From Streptomyces sp. CB01635 (GTDB taxonomy: Bacteria; Actinomycetota; Actinomycetes; Streptomycetales; Streptomycetaceae), in the NCBI RefSeq assembly GCF_002803065.1, contig NZ_NNBL01000040.1:1-64000 (forward strand): a stretch of DNA of 64,000 bases, in the 5' to 3' direction. Of the stretch, positions 43,798 to 51,816 are shown piece after piece. The notes below the pieces were generated by a model. It searched no databases. It saw only the letters and a list, made by a program, of their open reading frames with translations, and was not told the origin of the DNA. The position numbers were made by a program, and so were the translations under genes. Each line of letters opens with the position of its first letter. Position 1 is the first letter of the stretch.

Positions 43798-43968
43798 CGC
43801 GGTCGTCCCAGCCGTCACAAGAGATGGCTCCGTGCGCACGCGCCTAATCCCGCAAGGGAGCCGGGGAACCACCAACTTGGGGTGAATCGGACGTCTTTCC
43901 TTGCGGAAGGCGTCGGTAGGAGACCTTCCTGCTCCGAACCCGTCAGCTAACCCGGTAGGCGAGAAGGA
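43798..43968 (+). promoter_or_regulatory. Cyclic-di-AMP (ydaO/yuaA) riboswitch
   Basis: The leader contains the conserved blocks of this class in order: GCGCCTAATCCCGCAAGGGA, GCCGGGGAACCACCAA, CTTGGGGTGAATCGG and, after a variable arm, TAGGAGACCTTCC and CTCCGAACCCGTCAGCTAAC ending CCGGTAGGCGAGAAGG. It lies directly upstream of the M23 peptidase gene. In actinobacteria this riboswitch usually turns wall hydrolase genes off when c-di-AMP is high. The 5' limit is approximate. Confidence 0.92.
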
Positions 43969-43987
43969 AGGAAAGGAGCGCGCCCCC

Positions 43988-45040
43988 GTGGCGTCCAACC
44001 GGCCTGCCCCAGAGTTCTCCTACGCGCCGATCGACGAAGAGTTCGGCGAAGCGGACGAGCGGACCTGGGACGAGTGGAATCCCACCGAGGAGTCCGTCCG
44101 CCCCGTACGCGGCAGGCACCGCGTAGCCAAGCAGCGCGGCGGTCTCGCGCGCAGCTCCACAGTTCTCGGGGTCGGCGTGATCGCGGCCGTCGGCGCGGGC
44201 GGCATCGCCACCGCGCAGGGCGGCAAGCCCCCCGTACACATCTCGATGCCCGACCTCTCGGCCGTCAAGAACTCGCTGCCCGACGCCAAGTCGCTGCCCG
44301 GCGTGGGCGCGCTGATATCCGACGGTTCGGACGACGACTCGTCCGGCGCCGACGCGGCCCCGCTGACCGGCGCCGGCATCACCACCGCGGACGCCGAGCA
44401 GGGCACGACCGCCGGTGAGGCCCTGCGCGCCCGCATCATGCAGCAGGCCGAGCAGCAGCAGGACCAGGCCGCCGACGCCGAGGCCGCAGCCGCCGAGGAG
44501 GCCGCCGCGAAGAAGGCCGCCGAGGACGCGGCCAAGGAGCGGGACGCCGCGTCTGCGAAAGCCGCCGCCGAGAAGAAGAAGGCGGAGGAGGCCGCGAAGA
44601 AGAAGGCCGAGGCCGAGCGCCTCGCCAAGCTCGCCAAGAGCTTCACGCTGCCGGTCGCCTCCTACACGATCACCGGCACGTTCGGTCAGCCCGGCTCGAT
44701 GTGGTCCTCCGGCTACCACACGGGTCTCGACTTCGCCGCTCCCACGGGTACGCCGCTGAAGGCGATCCACTCCGGCACCGTCAAAGAAGCCGGCTGGGCG
44801 GGCGCGTACGGCTACCGCACCGTCCTTGAGCTGCCGGACGGCACCGAACTCTGGTACTGCCACCAGTCGTCCCTCAACGTCAGCGCAGGCCAGAAGGTGA
44901 CCAGCGGCGACGTCATCGGCCGCGTCGGCGCCACCGGCAACGTGACCGGGCCGCACCTCCACCTGGAGGTCCACCCCGGCGGCCAGGCGACCGGAGTGGA
45001 CCCCGCGCCGTGGCTGCGCTCCAACGGCCTGACCATCTAA
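43988..45040 (+). CDS. M23 family peptidoglycan endopeptidase under c-di-AMP riboswitch control
   Basis: The 350-residue protein has a cytoplasmic N-terminus of about 65 residues and a membrane anchor or signal near 68-85 (STVLGVGVIAAVGAGGIA). An Ala/Lys/Glu-rich coiled coil follows at about 135-218. The C-terminal M23 (LytM) domain has ITGTFGQPGSMWSSGYHTGL, with the first His/Asp zinc ligands near 243-247, and GPHLHLEVHPGG near 320 with the HxH motif. The essential residues are present, so it should cut peptide cross-links in the wall. The GTG start follows AAAGGAG at about 11 bases. The riboswitch just upstream ties expression to c-di-AMP, and hence to turgor and wall growth. A modest hairpin lies 30 bases past the stop. 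Confidence 0.9.
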   Translation: MASNRPAPEFSYAPIDEEFGEADERTWDEWNPTEESVRPVRGRHRVAKQRGGLARSSTVLGVGVIAAVGAGGIATAQGGKPPVHISMPDLSAVKNSLPDAKSLPGVGALISDGSDDDSSGADAAPLTGAGITTADAEQGTTAGEALRARIMQQAEQQQDQAADAEAAAAEEAAAKKAAEDAAKERDAASAKAAAEKKKAEEAAKKKAEAERLAKLAKSFTLPVASYTITGTFGQPGSMWSSGYHTGLDFAAPTGTPLKAIHSGTVKEAGWAGAYGYRTVLELPDGTELWYCHQSSLNVSAGQKVTSGDVIGRVGATGNVTGPHLHLEVHPGGQATGVDPAPWLRSNGLTI

Positions 45041-45069
45041 AGGTTCGTAACCCTCCGAACCCCGGTGGT

Positions 45070-45095
45070 CCTGACGGCAACCCCCCGACGTCAGG
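45070..45095 (+). terminator. Hairpin after the M23 peptidase gene
   Basis: CCTGACG at 45070-45076 pairs with CGTCAGG at 45089-45095 around a 12-base C-rich loop. It is only moderately stable. Confidence 0.45.
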
Positions 45096-45151
45096 GCTGC
45101 CGGTCGGCCATGCCCGGAATATCTTGCTCCGTATCGGTGTTCTGACAGGCC

Positions 45152-46096
45152 ATGACTTCTCTTCGCAAGCTTGGCTCGTCAGACCTCGAGGTGTTCCCGC
45201 TCTCCCTCGGCGGCAATGTGTTCGGCTGGACCGCCGACGAGGCGCAGTCCTTCGCCGTGCTCGACGGGTACGTCGCCGCCGGCGGCAACTTCGTCGACAC
45301 GGCCGACGCGTACTCGTCGTGGGTTCCGGGCAACAAGGGCGGCGAGTCCGAGACCGTCATCGGCAAGTGGCTGGCCGCGCGCGGCAACCGCTCCGATGTC
45401 GTCATCGCCACCAAGGTCGGCGCCCACCCCGACTTCAAGGGCCTGTCCGCGAACACCATCAAGTCCGCCGCAGACGAGTCGCTGCGCCGCCTCGGCACGG
45501 ACTACATCGACCTCTACTACACGCACTTCGACGACCCGTCCGTGCCGGTCGAGGAGATCATCTCCGCCCTCGACGAGCTGGTGAAGTCCGGCAAGGTGCG
45601 CGCCATCGCCGCGTCGAACCTGACCCCGGAGCGCCTCCAGGAGTCCCTGGACTTCTCCGACCGCGAGGGCCTCGCCCGCTACGCGGCGCTCCAGCCGCAC
45701 TACAACCTCGTCTCGCGCGACACCTACGAGGGCCGTCTCCAGGAGGTCGCCTCGCGCAGCGGTCTCGCCGCCGTCCCGTACTACGCCCTGGCGTCCGGGT
45801 TCCTGACGGGCAAGTACCGGCCGGGCACCGAGGTCGACAGCCCACGGGCCGCGGGCGCGGGCCGGCACCTGCAGACCGAGCGCGGCGTGCGCGTCCTCAA
45901 GGCCCTCGACGAGGTGGCGCAGGCGCACGGCGCCGAGGTCGCGACGGTCGCCCTCGCCTGGCTCGCGTCCCGCCCGACGGTGGCCGCGCCGATCGCGTCC
46001 GCCCGCACCGTGGAGCAGCTGCCGGCGCTGGTGGCCGTGGCCGACCTGGAGCTGACGGACGCGGAGCTCTCGAAGCTCACGGAGGCGTCCGCCTGA
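45152..46096 (+). CDS. Aldo/keto reductase family oxidoreductase
   Basis: The 314-residue protein is a TIM-barrel aldo/keto reductase. NFVDTADAYSSW near residue 49 carries the Asp and catalytic Tyr, VIATKVGAHPDF near 89 the Lys, and YIDLYYTHFDDP near 117 the His position of the tetrad. GKVRAIAASNLTPERL and APIASARTVEQL near the end bind NADP(H). These enzymes reduce aldehydes and ketones; the substrate is not evident. It converges on prsW with a gap of only seven bases. The ribosome site is weak (ACAGG). Confidence 0.9.
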   Translation: MTSLRKLGSSDLEVFPLSLGGNVFGWTADEAQSFAVLDGYVAAGGNFVDTADAYSSWVPGNKGGESETVIGKWLAARGNRSDVVIATKVGAHPDFKGLSANTIKSAADESLRRLGTDYIDLYYTHFDDPSVPVEEIISALDELVKSGKVRAIAASNLTPERLQESLDFSDREGLARYAALQPHYNLVSRDTYEGRLQEVASRSGLAAVPYYALASGFLTGKYRPGTEVDSPRAAGAGRHLQTERGVRVLKALDEVAQAHGAEVATVALAWLASRPTVAAPIASARTVEQLPALVAVADLELTDAELSKLTEASA

Positions 46097-46103
46097 GGCG
46101 TAC

Positions 46104-47465
46104 TCAGTAGCGGTACGGGTTGTACGCGTTGTGGGCACTGTGCGCGGGGAACTGGGCGACCGGCCCCGCGTGCACCGGCCCCGCGTGCACCGGCCCCGCG
46201 TACATCGGCGGCACCCACACGGGCGGAGCGGTGGCGCGGGACGCGTAGGCGAGGGCGGGGCGGGCCGCGTGGCGCCGCGCCCACAGCTCGTCGAGCAGCT
46301 CCCGCTCCCGTACGACATAGTCCGCCCCGGCCCGGCCGCGCCGCCCGCGGTGGCGCAGGAGCGCGAGTGAGGTCGCGTACTGCTGGTACTGGGCGACGGC
46401 CTTGGCCGTCGCCTTGCCGCCGTGGTGCTGCGCGAACTCGCGGGCCAGGCGGCGGGCGCGCATCGAGCCGAGGGCGAACGGCTCGGCCGGGCCGACCCAG
46501 CCGGCCGCCGCGTATGCGGGCAGCTCGGAGCGCACCCTGCGCAGTTCGCGCTGGCGGGTCCCGATCGCGAGCCAGGTCAGCAGCCCGAACGCGGGCATCA
46601 TGAACAGCGCGTAGACCCCGAAGAACCCGAACCGGCCGAACGCCGACGAGCCGTTCCACGTGGCGTGCATGCCCATCGCGAGCAGCAGCCCGGCGAGGGG
46701 CAGGAACACGCGCCGCACCGGCCCGCGGTCGGGCGCGGTCCAGGCCGCGACGCCGAAGCCGATGCCGGTGAGCACCGTGAACAGGGGGTGCGCGAAGGGC
46801 GACATGACGATGCGTACGAAGAAGGTGGCGGCGGTCACCGAGGCGATGCCGGTGCCGCTGTTGAGCTGGTCGGTGCCGAAGGCGTTGCCCAGATAGAGGA
46901 TGTTCTCGGTGAACGCGAAGCCGGTGGCGGTGACGCCGGCGATCACCACGCCGTCGACGATCCCGGTGAAGTCCCGTCTGCGGAACAGGAAGATGAGCAG
47001 GACGGCGCAGGCCTTCGCGGACTCCTCGACGATGGGCGCTATGACCGTCGCGCCGAGGGTGTCGGCGTTCGCCGGGTCGGCCGAGTTCGTGGCGATCCAG
47101 TGGGTCGCGAAGCTGTTGGCGACGATCGCGATCAGCGCGGCGGCGCAGGCGCCCCAGGCGAAGGAGAACAGCAGGTTCCGCCAGGGCCCGGGCGCGACCC
47201 GGTCCAGCCAGCGGAACGCGGCTATCAGCAGCGGGACGGGCAGGACCGCGAGGCAGAGCCCGACCAGGAACCCCTTGGTGCCGGTCTGTTCCCGCACGAG
47301 GGCGAGGATCACCAGGCCGGAGAGCGTCAGGAGCGAGACGAGCGCCCAGGCGTGCACGGCCTTCCGCTCCCACCAGCGCGGATGCCGCAGCGTGCCGGAC
47401 CCCGGAGCGCCTGCTCCGGGCTGCGCGTGCGGAAACGCATTCGGATACGGGGGATAGGTCGCCAC
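46104..47465 (-). CDS. PrsW family intramembrane metalloprotease
   Basis: The 453-residue protein has about nine membrane helices and all the marks of the PrsW/CAAX-protease-like family: PIVEESAKA near residue 142, GFAFTENILYLGN near 185, MSPFAHPLFT near 223 and MGMHATWN near 264. Their Glu and His residues form the putative metal site. A cytoplasmic C-terminal part of about 150 residues follows and ends with repeats of AGPVH and a Tyr/Asn/Pro tail. In Bacillus PrsW cleaves an anti-sigma factor; the target here is unknown. Several sigma pathways are encoded nearby. The GTG start has TAGGGT 7 bases upstream and no ribosome site, so the message is probably leaderless. The gene converges on the aldo/keto reductase gene. 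Confidence 0.88.
   Translation of the reverse strand: MATYPPYPNAFPHAQPGAGAPGSGTLRHPRWWERKAVHAWALVSLLTLSGLVILALVREQTGTKGFLVGLCLAVLPVPLLIAAFRWLDRVAPGPWRNLLFSFAWGACAAALIAIVANSFATHWIATNSADPANADTLGATVIAPIVEESAKACAVLLIFLFRRRDFTGIVDGVVIAGVTATGFAFTENILYLGNAFGTDQLNSGTGIASVTAATFFVRIVMSPFAHPLFTVLTGIGFGVAAWTAPDRGPVRRVFLPLAGLLLAMGMHATWNGSSAFGRFGFFGVYALFMMPAFGLLTWLAIGTRQRELRRVRSELPAYAAAGWVGPAEPFALGSMRARRLAREFAQHHGGKATAKAVAQYQQYATSLALLRHRGRRGRAGADYVVRERELLDELWARRHAARPALAYASRATAPPVWVPPMYAGPVHAGPVHAGPVAQFPAHSAHNAYNPYRY
46159..46203 (-). repeat. Three 15-base tandem repeats in the prsW tail
   Basis: ACCGGCCCCGCGTGC is repeated exactly at 46159-46173 and 46174-46188, then with one change at 46189-46203. It encodes the AGPVH repeats near the C-terminus. 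The frame is kept whatever the copy number. Confidence 0.85.
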
Positions 47466-47478
47466 AGCGTTGACCCTA
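47466..47478 (-). promoter_or_regulatory. Probable leaderless promoter of prsW
   Basis: On the minus strand TAGGGT (47478-47473) lies 7 bases before the GTG start, with no Shine-Dalgarno sequence. Confidence 0.5.
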
Positions 47479-47508
47479 ACGAGGGACGGGCCCGGCCGCG
47501 ACGGGGTG

Positions 47509-48342
47509 TCAGTCCGCGGCGGTGGCCGGTGCGTGCGCGGCGCGCAGGAAGAGCAGGTCGTGGACCACGTGGCCCTTGTCCAGGCCCTGGCCCTCGAAGC
47601 GGGTGAGGGGGCGGAAAGCGGGCCGGGGCGCGTACCCGCCGTCGGCCTGCGTGTTCTCGTAGTCCGGGTGTTCGGTCAGGACTTCGAGCATCTGCTCGGC
47701 GTACGGCTCCCAGTCGGTCGCGCAGTGCACCAGGGCGCCGGGTTTGAGGGGGACCTTGGCGAGGCTGAGGAACTCCGGCTGGATCAGGCGCCGCTTGTGG
47801 TGGCGCTTCTTCGGCCAGGGGTCGGGGAAGTAGACGCGCAGCCCGTCGAGGGAGGCGGCGGGGAGCATCTCGCGGATCAGGATGATCGCGTCGCCGTTGG
47901 CCACCCGTACGTTCGTCAGGCCGTTCCGCTCGGCGAGGCCGAGGAGGTTGCCCTGGCCCGGGGTGTGCACGTCGACCGCGAGGATGCCGGTGTCGGGGTC
48001 GTCGGCGGCCATCTGCGCCGTCGCCTCGCCCATGCCGAAGCCGATCTCCAGGACGACGCGCTTCCTGCCGTCGAACAGCTCGTCGAGGTCGAGGACGCGC
48101 TGCCCGTCGATGTCGAGGCCCCACGCGGGCCACAGCCGCTGGAGGGCGTCCGCCTGGCCCGTGGTGACGCGGCTGCGGCGGGGCTGGAAGCTGCGGATGC
48201 GCCGCTCGAAGTGCGAACCGGCGGGGTCGGGCGCGGGCCCGTCGGGAAAGCGCGGCTCGCCCTTGGCGCGTGCGGGAGCCGGGGCTTCGGGACCGGCGGC
48301 CTCGGGGGTGTGGGCTTCGGGGGTGTGGGGTGACTCAGACAC
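47509..48342 (-). CDS. trmB: tRNA (guanine-N7-)-methyltransferase (m7G46)
   Basis: The 277-residue enzyme adds a methyl group to G46 of tRNA using S-adenosylmethionine. VVLEIGFGMGEATAQMA near residue 92 is the AdoMet loop, ILAVDVHTPGQGNLL near 120 is motif II, and YFPDPWPKKRHHKRRLI near 170 is the catalytic and tRNA-binding signature of TrmB. A Pro/Ala-rich N-terminal extension of about 50 residues is usual in Streptomyces. The GTG start is preceded by TAAAAT at 9 bases and no ribosome site, so the leader is very short or absent. It lies 43 bases upstream of prsW on the same strand. Confidence 0.94.
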   Translation of the reverse strand: MSESPHTPEAHTPEAAGPEAPAPARAKGEPRFPDGPAPDPAGSHFERRIRSFQPRRSRVTTGQADALQRLWPAWGLDIDGQRVLDLDELFDGRKRVVLEIGFGMGEATAQMAADDPDTGILAVDVHTPGQGNLLGLAERNGLTNVRVANGDAIILIREMLPAASLDGLRVYFPDPWPKKRHHKRRLIQPEFLSLAKVPLKPGALVHCATDWEPYAEQMLEVLTEHPDYENTQADGGYAPRPAFRPLTRFEGQGLDKGHVVHDLLFLRAAHAPATAAD

Positions 48343-48381
48343 AGTGAGGCGATTTTAGACGCCGGATCCGGCCGGGGCCCA

Positions 48382-48477
48382 AGCTCAGGACCCGGAGCTC
48401 AGGACCCGGAGCCGAGGACCCGGAGTCGAGGACCCTGAGCTCAGGACCTGAGCTCACAACCCGCAGCTTGGGACCCG
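48382..48477. repeat. Seven tandem copies of a 14-base unit at the 3' end of the L-2-hydroxyglutarate oxidase gene
   Basis: Units of AGCTCAGGACCCGG follow each other seven times. Units 1 and 2 are identical, the others differ at one to five positions, and two are one base shorter. About two and a half units lie inside the C-terminal codons of the oxidase gene and the rest between it and trmB. The array replaces any obvious terminator. Confidence 0.8.
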
Positions 48478-49673
48478 AGCGCGGCCAGGGCCCGCCGGGC
48501 GACCTCGCGGCCGATCGGGAGCGAGGCCGTCGCCGCGGGGGATGGCGCGTTCAGCACATGCACCGTGCGCGGGGCCTCGCGGATCAGGAAGTCGTCGACC
48601 AGGGTCCCGTCCCGCAGGACCGCCTGCGCCCGGACGCCGGCGGGCGCGGGCACCAGGTCGTCCGCGGTCACCGCGGGCAGCAGCCTGCGCACCGCCGCCG
48701 TGAACGCGTCCCGGGACACCGAGCGGCGCAGCTCCCCGGCCCCGTACCGCCAGTGCCGGCGCGCTATCCGCCAGGAGCCCGGCCAGGCAAGCGTGGCGCC
48801 GAGCTCGCGCGGTCTGACCGTCGACCAGTCGTAGCCCTCGAGGGCCAGCGCGGGCACCGCGTTCGGACCGACGTGCACGCTCTTGTCGATGCCGCGCGTG
48901 AGATGGACGCCGAGGAAGGGGAACGCCGGGTCCGGCACCGGATAGACCAGGCCGCGCACGAGCTCGGGGCGGGCCAGCTCGAAGTACTCACCCCGGAAGG
49001 GGACGATCCGCATGCCGGGGTCGTCCCCCGCGAGCCGGGCGATCCGGTCGCAGTGCAGCCCCGCGCAGTTCACCAGGACGCGCCCCCGGACGACGTCCCC
49101 GGCGGCCGTGCGCACCGCGACACCACGCTCCGCGCGGCGGTCGATCTGCACCACCTCAGCGCCGTACCGGATGTCCGCGCCCGAGGCCTCGGCGAGATGC
49201 CGGGCCACGGAGGCGTAGTCGGCGACACCCGTCGTGCCCACGTGGATCGCGGCGAGGCCGCGCACATACGGCTCGTACTCGCCGATCTGGGCGGGGCCGA
49301 GCTCCCGCACCGGAATCCCGTTCTCCCGGCCGCGCTGGACCAGGGCGTGCAGGCGGGGCAGTTCGTCGCGCTCGGTGGCCACGATCAGCTTGCCGGTGAC
49401 CGCGTGCGCGACGCCGTACTGCTCGCAGAACTTGACCATCTCGGCCGCGCCCCGCACCGCGAAGCGGGCCTTGAGCGATCCGGGGCGGTAGTACACACCG
49501 CTGTGGATGACCCCGCTGTTACGCCCCGTCTGGTGTCTGGCGGGGCCACGCTCCTTCTCCAGGACGGTCACACGGGTTCCCGGTACCGCGCGCGTGAGGG
49601 CGTACGCCGTCGACAGACCGACGATCCCGCCGCCGATCACCAGCACATCGCAGTCGTACCCGCTCGTCATCAC
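48441..49673 (-). CDS. lhgO: L-2-hydroxyglutarate oxidase
   Basis: The 410-residue flavoprotein belongs to the DAO family. CDVLVIGGGIVGLSTAYALT at the N-terminus is the FAD Rossmann motif, GRNSGVIHSGVYYRPGSLKA near residue 50 is the signature of LhgO, and LVNCAGLHCDRIARLAG near 200 and RGEYFELARP near 225 are further matches. It oxidises L-2-hydroxyglutarate, a by-product of 2-oxoglutarate metabolism, passing electrons to the membrane quinone pool. GTG 49673 has GGGAGGTGAG at ideal distance; ATG 49670 is the next codon and equally possible. The last residues (GSQAAGCELRS) are encoded by a tandem repeat array, so the C-terminus may vary between strains. Confidence 0.9.
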   Translation of the reverse strand: MMTSGYDCDVLVIGGGIVGLSTAYALTRAVPGTRVTVLEKERGPARHQTGRNSGVIHSGVYYRPGSLKARFAVRGAAEMVKFCEQYGVAHAVTGKLIVATERDELPRLHALVQRGRENGIPVRELGPAQIGEYEPYVRGLAAIHVGTTGVADYASVARHLAEASGADIRYGAEVVQIDRRAERGVAVRTAAGDVVRGRVLVNCAGLHCDRIARLAGDDPGMRIVPFRGEYFELARPELVRGLVYPVPDPAFPFLGVHLTRGIDKSVHVGPNAVPALALEGYDWSTVRPRELGATLAWPGSWRIARRHWRYGAGELRRSVSRDAFTAAVRRLLPAVTADDLVPAPAGVRAQAVLRDGTLVDDFLIREAPRTVHVLNAPSPAATASLPIGREVARRALAALGSQAAGCELRS

Positions 49674-49774
49674 CGTGCCTCACCTCCCGACCCCGATACT
49701 GCACTGCGCCACTGACAACGCGTTCAAACCCGGGCGGTGGCCGTTCGGCTGGACCGGTTCTTCACACCTCTGCC

Positions 49775-51202
49775 CTACGCCGGCGCCATCAGGAGCGGCC
49801 TCGCCCTCTCCCGCAGCTCCACCACGCGCGGCTCGTCCCCGTACGGCTCGAGGCGGTGCAGCAGATCCTTCACGTACTCGGTGGTCCGGGCCGACGAGAT
49901 CCGCCCCGCCACCTCCAGCGCGCGCGTGCCCTGCTCGCACGCAGCGTCCAGGTTCCCCGACTCCAGCTCGGCGACCGCCGACACCACGAGGCGTAACCCG
50001 TGCGAGCGCACGAACTCCTCCGTGGGCTTCGACAGGGCCTGCTCCGTGAAGCGCCGCACCTGGCGGGGTGCCTTCAGGTCGCGGTAGCACTCGGCGGCGT
50101 CGGCGGCGAAGCGGTCGTACGAGTAGAAGCCGAGCCACGACGGGTCGTGGTCCCCGTCGCGCGCCCGCTCCAGCCAGCCCTCCGCGGCCCGCAGCGCGGC
50201 CCCCGCGGCGTGCGCGTCACCGGCGCGCGCGTGTGCGCGTGCCTCCACGAGCCGGAAGAAGCTCATCGTCCTGGCGGTGGCGAGCCCGCGATTGCGCTCC
50301 AGGGCGGCCTGCGCCAGGTCCACCCCCTCGTCGCCGAACCCGCGGTAGGTCGCCTGGAGCGACATCGACGCCAGCACGTAGCCCCCCAGGGGCACGTCCG
50401 CCGCTGCGCGCGCGAGCCGCAGCGCCTGGATGTAGTACCGCTGTGCCGCCTCCTGCTGGCCCGTGTCGAACGCCATCCACCCGGCCAGGCGCGTCAGTTC
50501 GGCGCTCGCCCCGAACAGGGCGCGCCCCACGTCGTCCGAGTAGGCGCCGAGCAGCAGCGGGGCCGCCTCGACCCGCAGGCACTCGGGGACCATCGACGAA
50601 CGCCAGTCACCGCCCCCGTACTTGGAGTCCCAGCGCCGCGCGTCCTCGGCCGCCTCGCGCAGTTTCCGGACGTCGCTGTGGCCGACCTTCTGAGGCGTGT
50701 TGTCCCCGCCGCTCTCCAGCGGCTGGGCGTCGCGTGCGACCGACGAGTCGGCCGGCGTTATCAGCCATCTCGACGCGGGCGTCGCGTACGCGCTGACCGC
50801 GAACGATCCGGCCAGCGACTGCCAGATCCCGCCGCCCGTGCGGCGGCCCGCGAGGTCGAGGCGGTACAGCTCCGTCGCCGACTTCACCGCCGCCCCCACG
50901 TCGCGCGGGAAGGCGAGGCCCACTTCGGGCGCGGGATCCGCGTCCGCCAGGCCGATCTCGTGCAGCGGCACGGGCCGGCCCAGCTTCTGGCCGATGGCGG
51001 CGGCGATGAGGTGCGGCGCAGCGCCCTGCGGCACCATGCCCTTGGAGACCCAGCGGGCCACCGAGGTCTTGTCGTAGCGAAGCGTCAGACCGCGTTGCGC
51101 GCCAAGGTCGTTGACCCGCCGCGCCAGGCCTGCGTTGCTGATTCCCGCGAGGGCGAGAACGGTGCCGAGTTTCTCGTTCGGCCCGCGTTGCTCCCTGGAC
51201 AT
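49775..51202 (-). CDS. NsdA-like sporulation-associated regulator (helical repeat protein)
   Basis: The 475-residue protein has a short helix-turn-helix-like N-terminus (LGTVLALAGISNAGLARRVND, then LRYDKTSVARWVSKGMVPQ). The rest is all-helical with TPR-like repeats (ALFGASAELTRLAGWMAFDT, YYIQALRLARAAADVPLGGY, FSYDRFAADAAECYRDLKAP). This is the layout of Streptomyces NsdA, a negative regulator of development and antibiotics, and of its paralogues annotated as sporulation-associated proteins. I believe this is the paralogue beside the asparagine-synthase-like gene, not NsdA itself. ATG 51202 has AGGGGTGG in front; the upstream start at 51253 has no site. The direct targets are unknown. Confidence 0.8.
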   Translation of the reverse strand: MSREQRGPNEKLGTVLALAGISNAGLARRVNDLGAQRGLTLRYDKTSVARWVSKGMVPQGAAPHLIAAAIGQKLGRPVPLHEIGLADADPAPEVGLAFPRDVGAAVKSATELYRLDLAGRRTGGGIWQSLAGSFAVSAYATPASRWLITPADSSVARDAQPLESGGDNTPQKVGHSDVRKLREAAEDARRWDSKYGGGDWRSSMVPECLRVEAAPLLLGAYSDDVGRALFGASAELTRLAGWMAFDTGQQEAAQRYYIQALRLARAAADVPLGGYVLASMSLQATYRGFGDEGVDLAQAALERNRGLATARTMSFFRLVEARAHARAGDAHAAGAALRAAEGWLERARDGDHDPSWLGFYSYDRFAADAAECYRDLKAPRQVRRFTEQALSKPTEEFVRSHGLRLVVSAVAELESGNLDAACEQGTRALEVAGRISSARTTEYVKDLLHRLEPYGDEPRVVELRERARPLLMAPA

Positions 51203-51816
51203 GCGCCACCCCTCGACACAGCCGGCTGCCGCGGTGGCATAACCGCGCGGCATTCGTACACCCAGCGTAGTTCGCCGGATCCCAAGCGTTAAGGGGCATA
51301 GTTCCGGATGGCGGGAATATTGTCCGTACGGGAGTACGTGCCCGGGGCGCCGCCGTCACGGTGTGCTCCGCCCGTGTGGCCGTGCGCCTGTGCGTGCGCT
51401 CTTCTGCGGTCATGGGGGGAGCGCTTCCATGGATGGTGCGTGGGTCGGCCCGCTGTACTGGATCCAGCGGGCTGGGGGACACCGCCGCCTTCATCCCCGC
51501 GGGCGGCGGACCGGTCCGGGAGGTGCAGGGCGCCTCCCGGACCGTGCGTTGCGCGCCGTGGCCGATGTGGTGTGCACAGGTCTGGCCATCCACAGCCGAT
51601 TTGGCCGAAAAGCGATGGCGCCGTACGGCGTCACCGATGCCCCCGAGCGGTCTCTGGGGGGTTCAACTACCGCTCAAAAGGGGCGCATTCGGTGGCGCAC
51701 GTGCCGCCCGGTCGCCCCTCCCGTAGGCCTCCTTCGTGGCAGCATGGGGACTCTGTTCCTGTGATTTCCTCTGATTCCTTCTGACGAGGTTCTGTCCACA
51801 ACCTGTGGAGGCGGCG
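51203..51816. other. 614-base gap between the NsdA-like and asparagine-synthase-like genes
   Basis: The gap must contain two divergent promoters. It is less GC-biased than the flanks, especially near the two ends. A frame at 51429-51764 is listed separately as a weak gene candidate. No palindrome, tRNA or terminator stands out. Confidence 0.4.
51429..51764 (+). CDS. Doubtful small ORF
   Basis: A 111-codon frame begins MDGAWVGPLYWIQRAGG and includes LRAVADVVCTGLAIHSRFGR. GGGGGGAGCG stands before the ATG, which is a fair ribosome site. Third-position GC is only moderate, an overlapping frame of similar length exists, and the C-terminal half looks random. It might be a short secreted or regulatory protein, or chance. 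Confidence 0.3.
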   Translation: MDGAWVGPLYWIQRAGGHRRLHPRGRRTGPGGAGRLPDRALRAVADVVCTGLAIHSRFGRKAMAPYGVTDAPERSLGGSTTAQKGRIRWRTCRPVAPPVGLLRGSMGTLFL

